Assembly (NCBI RefSeq): GCF_000949255.1
Contig: NZ_JXUW01000006.1
Location: forward strand, 78,112-142,111
Reading direction: 5' to 3'
DNA from: Ferrimicrobium acidiphilum DSM 19497
Lineage (GTDB): Bacteria > Actinomycetota > Acidimicrobiia > Acidimicrobiales > Acidimicrobiaceae
DNA length: 64,000 nucleotides
Shown: in pieces, positions 45,102-53,676 of the stretch
Layout: the number at the start of each line of letters is the position of its first letter
Position numbering within the stretch: the stretch's first letter is position 1
Program-made: the position numbers and the translations under genes
Notes under the pieces: generated by a model
The model's database searches: none
What the model was told of the DNA's origin: nothing
What the model saw: the letters and a program-made list of their open reading frames with translations, nothing else

Positions 45102-45884
45102 TCACGCAACATCCTTTGCTGCGTCATGGCCGACCAGGTTTTGCGCCTGGTTCACAATCATCTCCGCCGTTGTGCGGATCCGCTCGCCCGATGCCAGGAT
45201 AGCCTCTAGAGCCTGATTCGGTCCTCCAGCCCACTGCGTGATGTAACTGAAGCTGTAGCTAGCGCTTTCGATTCCAAACGCGTGACAGACGAGGTAGGCG
45301 ACGGACTCTGCCTCGAATTCAGCGATCGCCCTTGTTGTACCTGGTTCACCATGGAGATATGCATGGCTTAGCTCGTGAGCTAGTGTTTTGGCCCGGTGGC
45401 GTGCCGATAGGCTGTTCGAGATGGTAATCGTACGGCCAAGATGTGAGCATAGGCCGTTGATGCCGTCGGGCAACTCTCCTTGGGAGACTATGAAGTTGTA
45501 GCCGCTAGCTACCTCAACAAGGGCATCAAAGAGACCGACAGGATCATCTCCTAAGAGCAGTTGAGGGGTGACAGGGAGCCGAGCTCCACTGGTCTGACTG
45601 ATGTCAAAGACAGAGACGGTACGAAAACTCACACTCCCGTTTGCGTGTTCGACAGGGGCAACGATCTTGATCGCTCGCGAACCCTTTACGACCTGCCGAT
45701 CGAGCGATTGCCAGGTTCGATAGCCTGCTACTTGGGTAGCACCCGGGCACTGTCGTGCGATCAAGATCCCGTTGCGAGCGCTGTAGCTGCGAAAGCGTGA
45801 CTGGACCTTGAGATATTTTTCCCACTCACCTTCGGTGGCGAGTGCTCGAATTGCGTCTTCTAGTAAGGTTACGGTGATGGACAT
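45102..45884 (-). CDS. ArdC-like protein: ssDNA-binding N-terminal domain plus zincin metallopeptidase
   Basis: The 260-residue protein matches ArdC-type antirestriction proteins. The N-terminal half resembles their ssDNA-binding domain (WEKYLKVQSRFRSYSARNGI, VAGYRTWQSLDRQVVKGSRA) and the C-terminal half has the zinc motif TLAHELSHAYLHG (HExxH) with a third ligand in AEFEAESVAYLVCHAFGI. ArdC of conjugative plasmids protects incoming DNA from restriction. Chromosomal single copies are common in actinobacteria. Start ATG 45884 after GGAGAG. Nothing plasmid-like is adjacent. Confidence 0.85.
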   Translation of the reverse strand: MSITVTLLEDAIRALATEGEWEKYLKVQSRFRSYSARNGILIARQCPGATQVAGYRTWQSLDRQVVKGSRAIKIVAPVEHANGSVSFRTVSVFDISQTSGARLPVTPQLLLGDDPVGLFDALVEVASGYNFIVSQGELPDGINGLCSHLGRTITISNSLSARHRAKTLAHELSHAYLHGEPGTTRAIAEFEAESVAYLVCHAFGIESASYSFSYITQWAGGPNQALEAILASGERIRTTAEMIVNQAQNLVGHDAAKDVA

Positions 45885-46093
45885 CTCTCTCCTTGGTGTC
45901 TCGTTGTAGAGGCCACATGGGCGAGGACGCGATCATCGTCGAGATCACACTTAGCCGCTGGCTCTGACAGCGTTCGGATCTCAAGGCGATGTGAACTGTC
46001 GTCCTTGACAGTCCTGGCCACTTCGGTGCAGAGGCGATGGAATGAGATCTAGCACAGAATCGTTAAGGTAAACGAACAGCTCAAAAGCAGAAG

Positions 46094-47254
46094 GTGTCAA
46101 AATTGTCAGCTCGTATTGCATTGATGGGATCAGGAGAGACGGCTCCTTCGATGGTGAAGGTCCACCGGGCTCTTCTCGATTCTCTTGGGGATAAGCCTCG
46201 CGCGGTCCTCATCGACACCACCTATGGTTTTCAGGAGAATGCTGATGAGTTGACCGAGAAGGCGCAAGACTTCTTTGCTGAAAGCCTTGTCACTAGCCTC
46301 GGTGTCGCTACGCTCAGGCGTGCCAAGGACGCCACCGCTTTGGAGGTGACACGCTTTCGTCGCGAACTGGAGGCGGCTAACTATATCTTTGCTGGGCCAG
46401 GCAGCCCTAGCTATGCGCTCGGCAATTTACATCAGGTGGGTGCTGGCAAGATCCTCCAGGATCAGCTGAGCCGAGACGCGACACTGTGTTTCGCGAGCGC
46501 GGCTGCGGTGACCACTGGGCGATGGTCGATCCCTGTCTACGAGATCTACAAGGTTGGGGCCGATCCCGAGTGGCAGGATGGCCTTGATCTCTTGAGCGTA
46601 TTTGGGATTGAGGCTGCTGTGGTGCCTCACTTTGACAACCATGAGGGCGCTACTCACGATACCCGCTTCTGCTATATCGGCGATCGTCGTCTGAGGATGC
46701 TTGAGGCTCGGCTGCCGGACGGTGTACCGATCATCGGGATTGACGAACACACCTGCGTTACTATCGATGATGATGGCAACGTCGAGGTGTTGGGCAAGGG
46801 CGTGTTGACCATCCGACGCGATGGGGTGGCTAAAGAGTTTCCCTCCGGGTCGGTACTTACCGTCGAGTCGCTCGGGCTATCGAATCGTGCCCCTACGCGA
46901 CAGAGTCCAGTGTCCGATGGGACTGATTCTCGACTTGAGCGTTTTCGCACTGCCCTTGTCGCTTTTGATGCCGAGCGAGCGATGCAAGAGCTTGCAGCAG
47001 CTGTCTCTGGTGATCAACGCGATGACGCTCTGACGATGATCGGAGAACTCGACGCTGTGCTTACAGATGGGTTTGTCGATCGTAGGGCGCTGTTGAACCC
47101 GCTGGTGGAGCTTATAATCGAGCTGCGCGCGAGTGCACGAAGCTCAAAGGACTTTGCAACCTCGGACAGGATTCGAGATGGGGTGGCTGCATGTGGGATC
47201 ATCTTTGAGGATAGTGCCGACGGCACAACCTGGAGATTCGCATCCTCCGACTAG
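46094..47254 (+). CDS. Peptidase-S51/class I glutaminase-like domain fused to a cysteinyl-tRNA-synthetase C-terminal-like domain
   Basis: The 386-residue protein has an N-terminal domain (RIALMGSGETAPSMVKVHRA, ANYIFAGPGSPSYALGNLHQ, CFASAAAVTTG with a Ser at the nucleophile elbow) like S51 peptidases/cyanophycinase, up to about residue 260. The C-terminal 80 residues (LVELIIELRASARSSKDFAT, then RIRDGVAACGIIFED and WRF) are the end of cysteinyl-tRNA synthetase. Such tails occur as stray domains; a role in binding tRNA is possible but unproven. Start GTG 46094. It directly precedes tRNA-Glu. No operon partner. Confidence 0.8.
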   Translation: MSKLSARIALMGSGETAPSMVKVHRALLDSLGDKPRAVLIDTTYGFQENADELTEKAQDFFAESLVTSLGVATLRRAKDATALEVTRFRRELEAANYIFAGPGSPSYALGNLHQVGAGKILQDQLSRDATLCFASAAAVTTGRWSIPVYEIYKVGADPEWQDGLDLLSVFGIEAAVVPHFDNHEGATHDTRFCYIGDRRLRMLEARLPDGVPIIGIDEHTCVTIDDDGNVEVLGKGVLTIRRDGVAKEFPSGSVLTVESLGLSNRAPTRQSPVSDGTDSRLERFRTALVAFDAERAMQELAAAVSGDQRDDALTMIGELDAVLTDGFVDRRALLNPLVELIIELRASARSSKDFATSDRIRDGVAACGIIFEDSADGTTWRFASSD

Positions 47255-47270
47255 AGTAATTTGGTCCCGA

Positions 47271-47343
<73 letters not shown>

Positions 47344-48090
47344 CTTAGTATTCGCGCAGGGTGGGACTGTATCCGCCCTCTGGTCGGTCGCGTATACCCG
47401 GAGGGGGTAATGCTGGGTATCAGCTGTTAGGACGTGCAGGAGACCGTTCTCTAATCCATGAGGAGTTGCAGCGACGCTGGGCGAGAAGTGGGTGCTGATG
47501 CCAAGGCGATCAGTTGGCGCTAAAGTTGATGACGGTGTGGTCTAACTATTTGTAGTGTCGTGTTGGCAGGCGAACGCATGGAAAAGATTGTCGAGGTTAC
47601 TCGGGATTTCACGATGAACCCTGAGCCAAGATCATAGAGTGCATTCCGCATCGTCGAGAGGCGAGGAGCAGCTCAGGAGCCCATTGGTCACTCATATGAT
47701 TCGACTACTTTGTCAACTACGATCTCCCTGTTCAGCTTGCGGCCACAGGAGGCAGCCAGTATGCAGCGTCTGAAGACGACTCTCTTCCAGATTTGCATGT
47801 GTTAAAACTGGCGACAAGTTGCTGCTCAAGCTTGGCCACGTGAGAATACCGCATACGGGGACGGAACAATCGTGTTGGGCGCGGAGCGCTGACATCATTT
47901 AGATCACGGCCATGATAGAAGATTTGCCGGCGCAGCAGTCGCCAATATGTTCCTGTGTCCGGGGATCAGTTGAGGCCTGCGGCGACCCCGACAGGTCCTG
48001 GATGACCGAACCTATGCAATTGCAATCCAATGGGAATCACCCTCACGGTGCTCAAACGCTATCCGTTGATAACTCAAAGAAAGCGACCAT
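47344..48090. other. Long intergenic region after tRNA-Glu
   Basis: About 750 bases with only short, overlapping frames on both strands and no recognisable gene, repeat or integrase relic. I see no direct copy of the tRNA 3' end that would mark an integration site. Confidence 0.45.
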
Positions 48091-48486
48091 TCAGCTGTTA
48101 AGGCTCGCAAGGTCATCCGTTGATACCATCTTGGCTGCCTTTCGCCAAGCATCCATGAGGGGTAGCAACACCTCTTGAGCCTCTTCGAGCAGCGTTCGAT
48201 CTTTGTTGAGGTTTGAGCGAACAAGACGATCTAGTGCAAATTCATATAGACGGTAGATGTCTGCTGCTGCGTCCCAGATGTCAAGCTGGAGGCTATCGCG
48301 AAGCAAGGCAACTATCGCCTGTGCATTCATCAAGCTGCAATGGATCTCATAGAGATCGTTCTGCTCATAGCCTCGTTGCGCTCGCGCAAGTGAGGCATCA
48401 AGTTGATCAATCACCATCACCAGGCGAACTGCCGGAGATGCGGTACCTACTGCATTCGCCTTGTAGCTGTCTCTACCCGAGGGCAC
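48091..48486 (-). CDS. fliS: Flagellin export chaperone FliS
   Basis: The 131-residue protein follows the FliS pattern: DSYKANAVGTASPAVRLVMV at the N-terminus, then CSLMNAQAIVALLRDSL, LYEFALDRLVRSNLNKD and EEAQEVLLPLMDAWRKA. FliS binds the C-terminal helix of flagellin and keeps it unfolded for export. It is the third gene of fliC-fliD-fliS, 18 bases after fliD. Confidence 0.9.
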   Translation of the reverse strand: MPSGRDSYKANAVGTASPAVRLVMVIDQLDASLARAQRGYEQNDLYEIHCSLMNAQAIVALLRDSLQLDIWDAAADIYRLYEFALDRLVRSNLNKDRTLLEEAQEVLLPLMDAWRKAAKMVSTDDLASLNS

Positions 48487-48504
48487 TTAGCAATTCCTTT
48501 CCTG

Positions 48505-51048
48505 TTACCCACCCGTTGGAAGTTGAGCAATCGCACTAGCGAGGGAACTCCCTTGGTTCTTAAGTGAACCAAGCTGCACTTCCATATTGCTGAACTCCTG
48601 TTGGAGCATCTTCTGTTCTGATTGAATCATCGGCGTGTAGTTGTTGTACTGTTGTTGCAAACTCGAGATTTGCTGGTTGATACTCGAGATGGTGTTAGAA
48701 ATAGATCCGGTGATCGGATCCGAGGCACCGTATCCTGTAGCACCCATGCCACCTGCTACGCCTTGTGTGTAGACAAAGTTCCCGAGGTTGGTGGCACTCG
48801 TAATCCCATTAGCTGTAACTTGGAGAGAGAGGCCGGCAAGGGTCGGGTTATTTATAGGAGCGCTAAGGAATTGTCCGCTACCTGTGGCGGTTACTCCATT
48901 GATCGTCCCAGCAACGTCTGTGCCGGTATAGGTCGTACCGCTTGCAGTGAGGCCCAACTGGCCAGTTGTGCCGCTGGTGGCGACACTAAAGCTCGACGCA
49001 GAACCGTAGTTGTCAGAGGATAGTACCAGTTGTGATCCTGATGAAGTAGTCTTCACCGATGCGTTCATCGCCATACCAGAGGACGCGAAGGCCGCATTCA
49101 GCCCTGTGGCGATATTGGCTAGAGATTCCCCTGCGCTTGCAGCGTAGGTAGCGGTAGAACTACCTGATGTGATTGAGAGGGTCTCAGCGCTCGTTATCGA
49201 GCCGCTTGAAATCACGCTACCAGTGTCAACAGCTTGAGTAGCGGAGTGCGATACTACGACTGCGTAACTGCCAGGTTGGGTTGCGTTGCCCGCGTAGCTT
49301 AATGTAACCGAGCCTGAGTATGCATTGGACGATGCCTGCAGTGTCCCGCCTTGGATAAACAACGATGCGACCTGCGATGGGTTGGCGTCGTAGGCTTGAG
49401 CGAAGGTGGTTGCATTGAAGTTGATGGAGCCATTCTTGTTCAGCGTGATGCCGTCGTTGGCCGCCGTTGTGCCATTCAGACCGACCGCACTAGCGACGGT
49501 ACCGAGGATCTGTGATGTGAGCGCATTGAGGTTAGGGTCGCCCATAAGCGGGCCACCTTGCTTTGTAGTTGCGTTGTAACCGGCGTACTTGTTGATATCC
49601 GCTAGTGCGGTGTTAGCGGCGGTGATGAGCTTCTGTACATTAGCAGCCATCTTGGTCCCGTCAGGAGTCACTGAAAGTGTTACTGGCGACGACCCTGGTG
49701 CTTGGGCAGAGACAAGATTAATACTGACGCCTGGCAGAACTCCGGTGACGGTGTTGGTCTGTGAAGAGAGCTCATAGCCGCTACTGCCACCGACGCTGAT
49801 GACGGCATTTTGCCCCGCCGTTACTGTGTTAAAGCTTCCGAGAGCCGATGAAAATGGCGCAGACTCAACTGTTATGTTTCCATTGGTCCCGGTGGTGTTT
49901 GACGCCAGCTGAAGGATGTAGGCATTCGTACCAACCTGCACTGCCGAGGCGGTAACGCCCGAGTTTGATGAGTTGATGCTGCTCACTACCGAACTCAAGC
50001 TCCCACTGCCAGCGGATACCTCAGATGCGCTGAAGCTACCCTTTGAGAGTCCAAACGAGCCAATCCCCATGGTTACCGTTCCGCCAGTGCCGTCGGTGAG
50101 CGTCGTGGTCGAGCCTGATTGAATGTTGTTGATCGCAGTAGCCGTACCATCGAGCGTGATCGAACCAGCAGTTCCGACAGAGGTGGTTGATTGCGTGCTT
50201 AGCCCGAGAGAGGAGAGCGCTGTGCCTCCGGTGAGTTGCAAAGAGGCGGAGCTACCGAGCAACGATGTTCCAAGTTGGAGTTGCCCCCGAGAGTTCACTT
50301 GAGCATTGAGTAGTGGAGTGCCCGAAGCACTTGTTGCGGTGCTGATCGCTTGTGCGAGCTGAGATGGCGTGTAGGTGCCACTCGCGATTGTGAAGGTCGT
50401 GGCAGTTCCATTTACAGTTGCATTGATGGTGTCATTGGAGGACCCGATAGTCACGGAGCTCGCTAAAGCGCTCGTACCGGTCGCGGTGCCACCGGTGAGT
50501 GCTTGGGTAACGTTGAATGAGTGAGATCCAACAGCGAGAGAACTGCCAGCCAAGGAACTGACTCCGAACCCAGCTGCGCTTGAGGAGAGTAGAAAGTTGC
50601 CTGAGGCAACAGTAGAAGATAGCGAGCTTACGGTGTTTGCGCCAGCTAAGACGTTGGCTTGGGCGAGTTGATTGACGTTGAAGCTGATGGTAGAGGGGGT
50701 AGCCCCGGTCGAGGTGGTGGCTGTCGCGACACTCGAATTCGAGGTGGTGGCGGAGGTCATTTGCCAGTTCGAAGATGACGTTAGGTTGTTTGCGGCGGTT
50801 TGGAGGTTGAGGAAGTCGCTGGAGAGCTGTTGGTAATCGTTCAGGTTGTTTTTTAACGATGTGATCTGATTCGCAATATCAACTTGAGGCTGTTCATAGG
50901 CCTGCATGAGCGCGTTGATGATTGCAGTGGTGTTTAGTCCTGATATCACCCCATTGAATTGAATGGCGGGAGCGAAGGGGCTGGTGTAGTTGTTTGTGCT
51001 CGTAGACGTAGTAGACGACGTACTCGAAGTGGGTGAAATCGCAGACAT
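48505..51048 (-). CDS. fliD: Flagellar filament cap protein FliD
   Basis: The 847-residue protein has the FliD N-terminal domain (FNGVISGLNTTAIINALMQA, residues 32-51, and the following coiled coil), a long Ser/Thr/Gly-rich middle with several IN-type segments, and the FliD C-terminal coiled coil (SINQQISSLQQQYNNYTPMI ... LQQEFSNMEVQLGSLKN). It is far longer than the usual 450-650 residues owing to the expanded middle. No Cys is seen, as usual for filament proteins. Start ATG 51048 after AGGGAGGTC. It caps the growing filament and helps flagellin fold. Confidence 0.93.
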   Translation of the reverse strand: MSAISPTSSTSSTTSTSTNNYTSPFAPAIQFNGVISGLNTTAIINALMQAYEQPQVDIANQITSLKNNLNDYQQLSSDFLNLQTAANNLTSSSNWQMTSATTSNSSVATATTSTGATPSTISFNVNQLAQANVLAGANTVSSLSSTVASGNFLLSSSAAGFGVSSLAGSSLAVGSHSFNVTQALTGGTATGTSALASSVTIGSSNDTINATVNGTATTFTIASGTYTPSQLAQAISTATSASGTPLLNAQVNSRGQLQLGTSLLGSSASLQLTGGTALSSLGLSTQSTTSVGTAGSITLDGTATAINNIQSGSTTTLTDGTGGTVTMGIGSFGLSKGSFSASEVSAGSGSLSSVVSSINSSNSGVTASAVQVGTNAYILQLASNTTGTNGNITVESAPFSSALGSFNTVTAGQNAVISVGGSSGYELSSQTNTVTGVLPGVSINLVSAQAPGSSPVTLSVTPDGTKMAANVQKLITAANTALADINKYAGYNATTKQGGPLMGDPNLNALTSQILGTVASAVGLNGTTAANDGITLNKNGSINFNATTFAQAYDANPSQVASLFIQGGTLQASSNAYSGSVTLSYAGNATQPGSYAVVVSHSATQAVDTGSVISSGSITSAETLSITSGSSTATYAASAGESLANIATGLNAAFASSGMAMNASVKTTSSGSQLVLSSDNYGSASSFSVATSGTTGQLGLTASGTTYTGTDVAGTINGVTATGSGQFLSAPINNPTLAGLSLQVTANGITSATNLGNFVYTQGVAGGMGATGYGASDPITGSISNTISSINQQISSLQQQYNNYTPMIQSEQKMLQQEFSNMEVQLGSLKNQGSSLASAIAQLPTGG

Positions 51049-51121
51049 ATGACCTCCCTAAATGTCTAGATGAATATTGTTCTTAGGTAATGTTAAGAAA
51101 AACGCGATGGCGAAACCCAAA

Positions 51122-51152
51122 ATGGGCCGAGGATGGATAATCCCCGGCCCAT
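51122..51152 (-). terminator. Intrinsic terminator after fliC
   Basis: On the minus strand ATGGGCCGGGGAT and ATCCTCGGCCCAT form a 13-bp stem with one G-U pair and a TATCC loop, followed by TTTT. It lies 18 bases after the fliC stop and would separate fliC from fliD-fliS transcription. Confidence 0.82.
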
Positions 51153-51169
51153 AATAAGAATACGGGAAA

Positions 51170-52003
51170 CTAAGGGATCAGTTTCAAGATGAGCTGTGGC
51201 AGCGCTTGAGCTTGTGACAACATCCCGACGCCAGCCTGCATCAGTACCTGCTGGGACGAGAATGTGGTCATCGCCTTGGCCATATTGGTATCAACCAGCG
51301 TCGAGTTCGCCGCCGTCACGTTTTGCTGGGCCACGGTGTCGTTCGCGATGATAGCTTGAATCTGGTTCTGAGCCGCACCTACGCTCGCCTCAGCGCTGGC
51401 CACCGCAGTGATAGCTGCCTGAACTGATGCCATTGCAGACAATGCAGCCGACGACGTACTGATATTGGTAGATGCCGTACCGACACCTAGCGATGCAGCA
51501 CCGAGGTTGCCGATACTCACCACAACCTGATCGACAGAAGTTGCATAAGCACCAATCTGGAACGACTGGTTGCTATAGGTTCCATTCAGCAACTGCGTAC
51601 TACCAAACTGGGTAGAGTTAGCAATCTGATTGAGCTGATTTTGCAGCGCAAGAAACTCTTGTTGCTGAGCATTGTTCGAGGTCTTGTTGTTCGCGCCAGC
51701 GTTCGCAGCTTGGGTAGCCAACTGGTTCATGGTCTGCAAGATCGAGATCTGCTGGTTCATGGCACCTGTTGCAATCTGAAGCACCGAGACGGCGTTCTGA
51801 CCGTTATTGATAGCCACACCGAGGCCATTCGCCTGAGTCTGGAGGCCCTGAGAGATGACGTAGCCAGCAGCATTATTAGCTGCTGTCTGGATCTTCAGAC
51901 CTGAAGACAACTGGTTGATCGTCGTCTGCATCGCGTTGTTGGTTGCGTTTAGGTTGTTGTACGCCTCAATCGCCGAGATGTTGGTATTAACTGATAGGGA
52001 CAT
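51170..52003 (-). CDS. fliC: Flagellin
   Basis: The protein (277 residues) begins at ATG 52003 with AAGGAGG upstream; the longer frame from 52072 lacks this site. It has the N-terminal D0/D1 region (MSLSVNTNISAIEAYNNLNA, then INQLSSGLKI and ISQGLQTQANGLGVAINNGQ) and the C-terminal D1/D0 region (AQNQIQAIIANDTVAQQNVT, VDTNMAKAMTTFSSQQVLMQ). Only a short middle remains, so it lacks the large variable D2/D3 domains. Ser/Thr-rich central sequence could carry glycans added by the neighbouring transferases (inference). Confidence 0.96.
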   Translation of the reverse strand: MSLSVNTNISAIEAYNNLNATNNAMQTTINQLSSGLKIQTAANNAAGYVISQGLQTQANGLGVAINNGQNAVSVLQIATGAMNQQISILQTMNQLATQAANAGANNKTSNNAQQQEFLALQNQLNQIANSTQFGSTQLLNGTYSNQSFQIGAYATSVDQVVVSIGNLGAASLGVGTASTNISTSSAALSAMASVQAAITAVASAEASVGAAQNQIQAIIANDTVAQQNVTAANSTLVDTNMAKAMTTFSSQQVLMQAGVGMLSQAQALPQLILKLIP

Positions 52004-52068
52004 GAATCCTCCTTGAATTCCCTTGTATTCATATACGTAACGTTTGGGAAGACCAAGCGTCTTTGAGT

Positions 52069-52096
52069 GCATCGGTAGTTAGATCGGGCAACTTTA
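52069..52096 (-). promoter_or_regulatory. Candidate sigma-28-type promoter for fliC
   Basis: On the minus strand TAAA at 52096-52093 and CCGATGC at 52075-52069 are separated by 17 bases, close to the TAAA-N15-GCCGATAT form of flagellar sigma factors. It would give a 5' leader of about 60 bases before the ATG at 52003. Confidence 0.45.
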
Positions 52097-52237
52097 TAAG
52101 TTTTTCATCTAGTTGTACTTCATTTCCATTCTCGTGTGTCGATGCCAGCATGCAACGGACAAGAGGATAGGTGCACGGAATGTCTCGGTCGAGCGGATGT
52201 TCTGAGCCAGTGGGTCGGGAAATAGGAGTTATGTGAC

Positions 52238-53605
52238 ATGCAGATCGTCTTTGAGGGTAATACTCGCTTTGACAACAGCTATGGCATTGTCAACTTAAAC
52301 CTTGCAGATGCGTTGAGGTCACGTGGGCATCGAGTGTTTGTCAACGCTTGGGACCAGAGCCAAGAAGAGTGTGACGAGAGCTGTGTGACACTCGGGCTGT
52401 TCCCCTTTTCGCCAAAACCGGTAGAGGAACAGGATATCTGCATTCGACAATTCTGGCCACCACACTGGGATCGGCCGAAAGCTCGTGTCTTTATCGTGAT
52501 CCAACCATGGGAGTTTGGTGGCGTGCCACTTCAATGGATACACCAGCTAGATCACGTCGATCAGATATGGGCATGTACTAAGTTCGTAAAGTCGTGCTGG
52601 GTCGAAGGTGGTGCAGAACCGACAAAGATCCACATTGTCCCTAACGGAGTACATCAAAGCGAAGATAAGACGGTGACCAAGAACCTGGGCCAACTTCTGT
52701 TTTTGGGGGGAGGTATCTGGCGTAAGGGTGTGGACCTGTTCATTCAAGCAGTTGACGGGTTGAATGACGATGAACTGAGCCGAATATCCGTAGTAATCAA
52801 GGAGTCAGGTGTTGATTCGTTCTATCGGAATCGATCACTGGTGGAGATATTCTTGGCCAAGTATCCGCGAGTAGAGGCGGTGACCCAGCTCCGGGGCGAA
52901 AGCATGAGCCGTAACGACTTGGATGACTTGATCGCACGCTCACAAGCACTCGTTCATCCCTACCGGGCTGAGGGTTTCTATCTCGGTGGACTAGAGGCGA
53001 TGAGCCTTGGAACCAACGTTGTCATTACTCGAGGTGGCGCCGGAGACGATTATGCCAATGATAACAATGCAGTAATGGTTGATGCAGTCACAGTGATCAG
53101 AGATGGAGAGACTATACACGACCAGGGTCCAATTGGGGGCATGAGTCATTGGCTCGAGGCCAGAGTCGACGATCTCACTCGAGCTATTCGCGAGGTACTT
53201 ACTCCAAGCGAGGTAATGGAGAGTCGTGCCATCGCAGGATATCAGACTGCCGCCAAGTTTTCTTGGGATAATAGTGCTCGTTGTGCTGAGTTGGCCATAA
53301 CTTCCGCGCTCACCGGCGATTCGCGGATTGATGAATTTGTGAGCGTCGAAAGCGCCGTTGATACTGTTCTGACTGAATGGACGCCAGAATCGTTGTCTTT
53401 CGCGGTCGGGTTGTTAATTGAGAAGCACGACTTTCATGGAGCACAGGAGTTAATTGCTTGCTATGCGCCTCATGACCTCGATGGTTATACAAGTAGTTTG
53501 TCGGAATATCTCAAAGTAATTACCTTGAGACAAGTCGACCTGTGGCACGACGCTGCCTATCGCATTCGCATTCACAGTGTTGTCGATACTTTGGAAAGCG
53601 CCTAG
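52238..53605 (+). CDS. GT4-type glycosyltransferase, likely flagellin modification
   Basis: The 455-residue protein has an N-terminal GT-B domain (MQIVFEGNTRFDNSYGIVNL, then VIQPWEFGGVPLQWIHQLDH) and the donor-binding domain with IHIVPNGVH, GGGIWRKGVDLFIQAVDGL and the GT4 motif LVHPYRAEGFYLGGLEAMSL near 245. It is a paralogue of the first domain of the protein at 59802. It starts at ATG 52238 after weak AGGAG, divergent from fliC. Location beside flagellin suggests glycosylation of the filament, but a surface polysaccharide role is possible. The C-terminal 80 residues are of unknown type. Confidence 0.85.
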   Translation: MQIVFEGNTRFDNSYGIVNLNLADALRSRGHRVFVNAWDQSQEECDESCVTLGLFPFSPKPVEEQDICIRQFWPPHWDRPKARVFIVIQPWEFGGVPLQWIHQLDHVDQIWACTKFVKSCWVEGGAEPTKIHIVPNGVHQSEDKTVTKNLGQLLFLGGGIWRKGVDLFIQAVDGLNDDELSRISVVIKESGVDSFYRNRSLVEIFLAKYPRVEAVTQLRGESMSRNDLDDLIARSQALVHPYRAEGFYLGGLEAMSLGTNVVITRGGAGDDYANDNNAVMVDAVTVIRDGETIHDQGPIGGMSHWLEARVDDLTRAIREVLTPSEVMESRAIAGYQTAAKFSWDNSARCAELAITSALTGDSRIDEFVSVESAVDTVLTEWTPESLSFAVGLLIEKHDFHGAQELIACYAPHDLDGYTSSLSEYLKVITLRQVDLWHDAAYRIRIHSVVDTLESA

Positions 53606-53676
53606 ACGGACCACGGAAGAGTCCAGAGGTAAATGTCACTAGGTTAAAAATTGGACCGTGAGATAAAGGGGAACAG

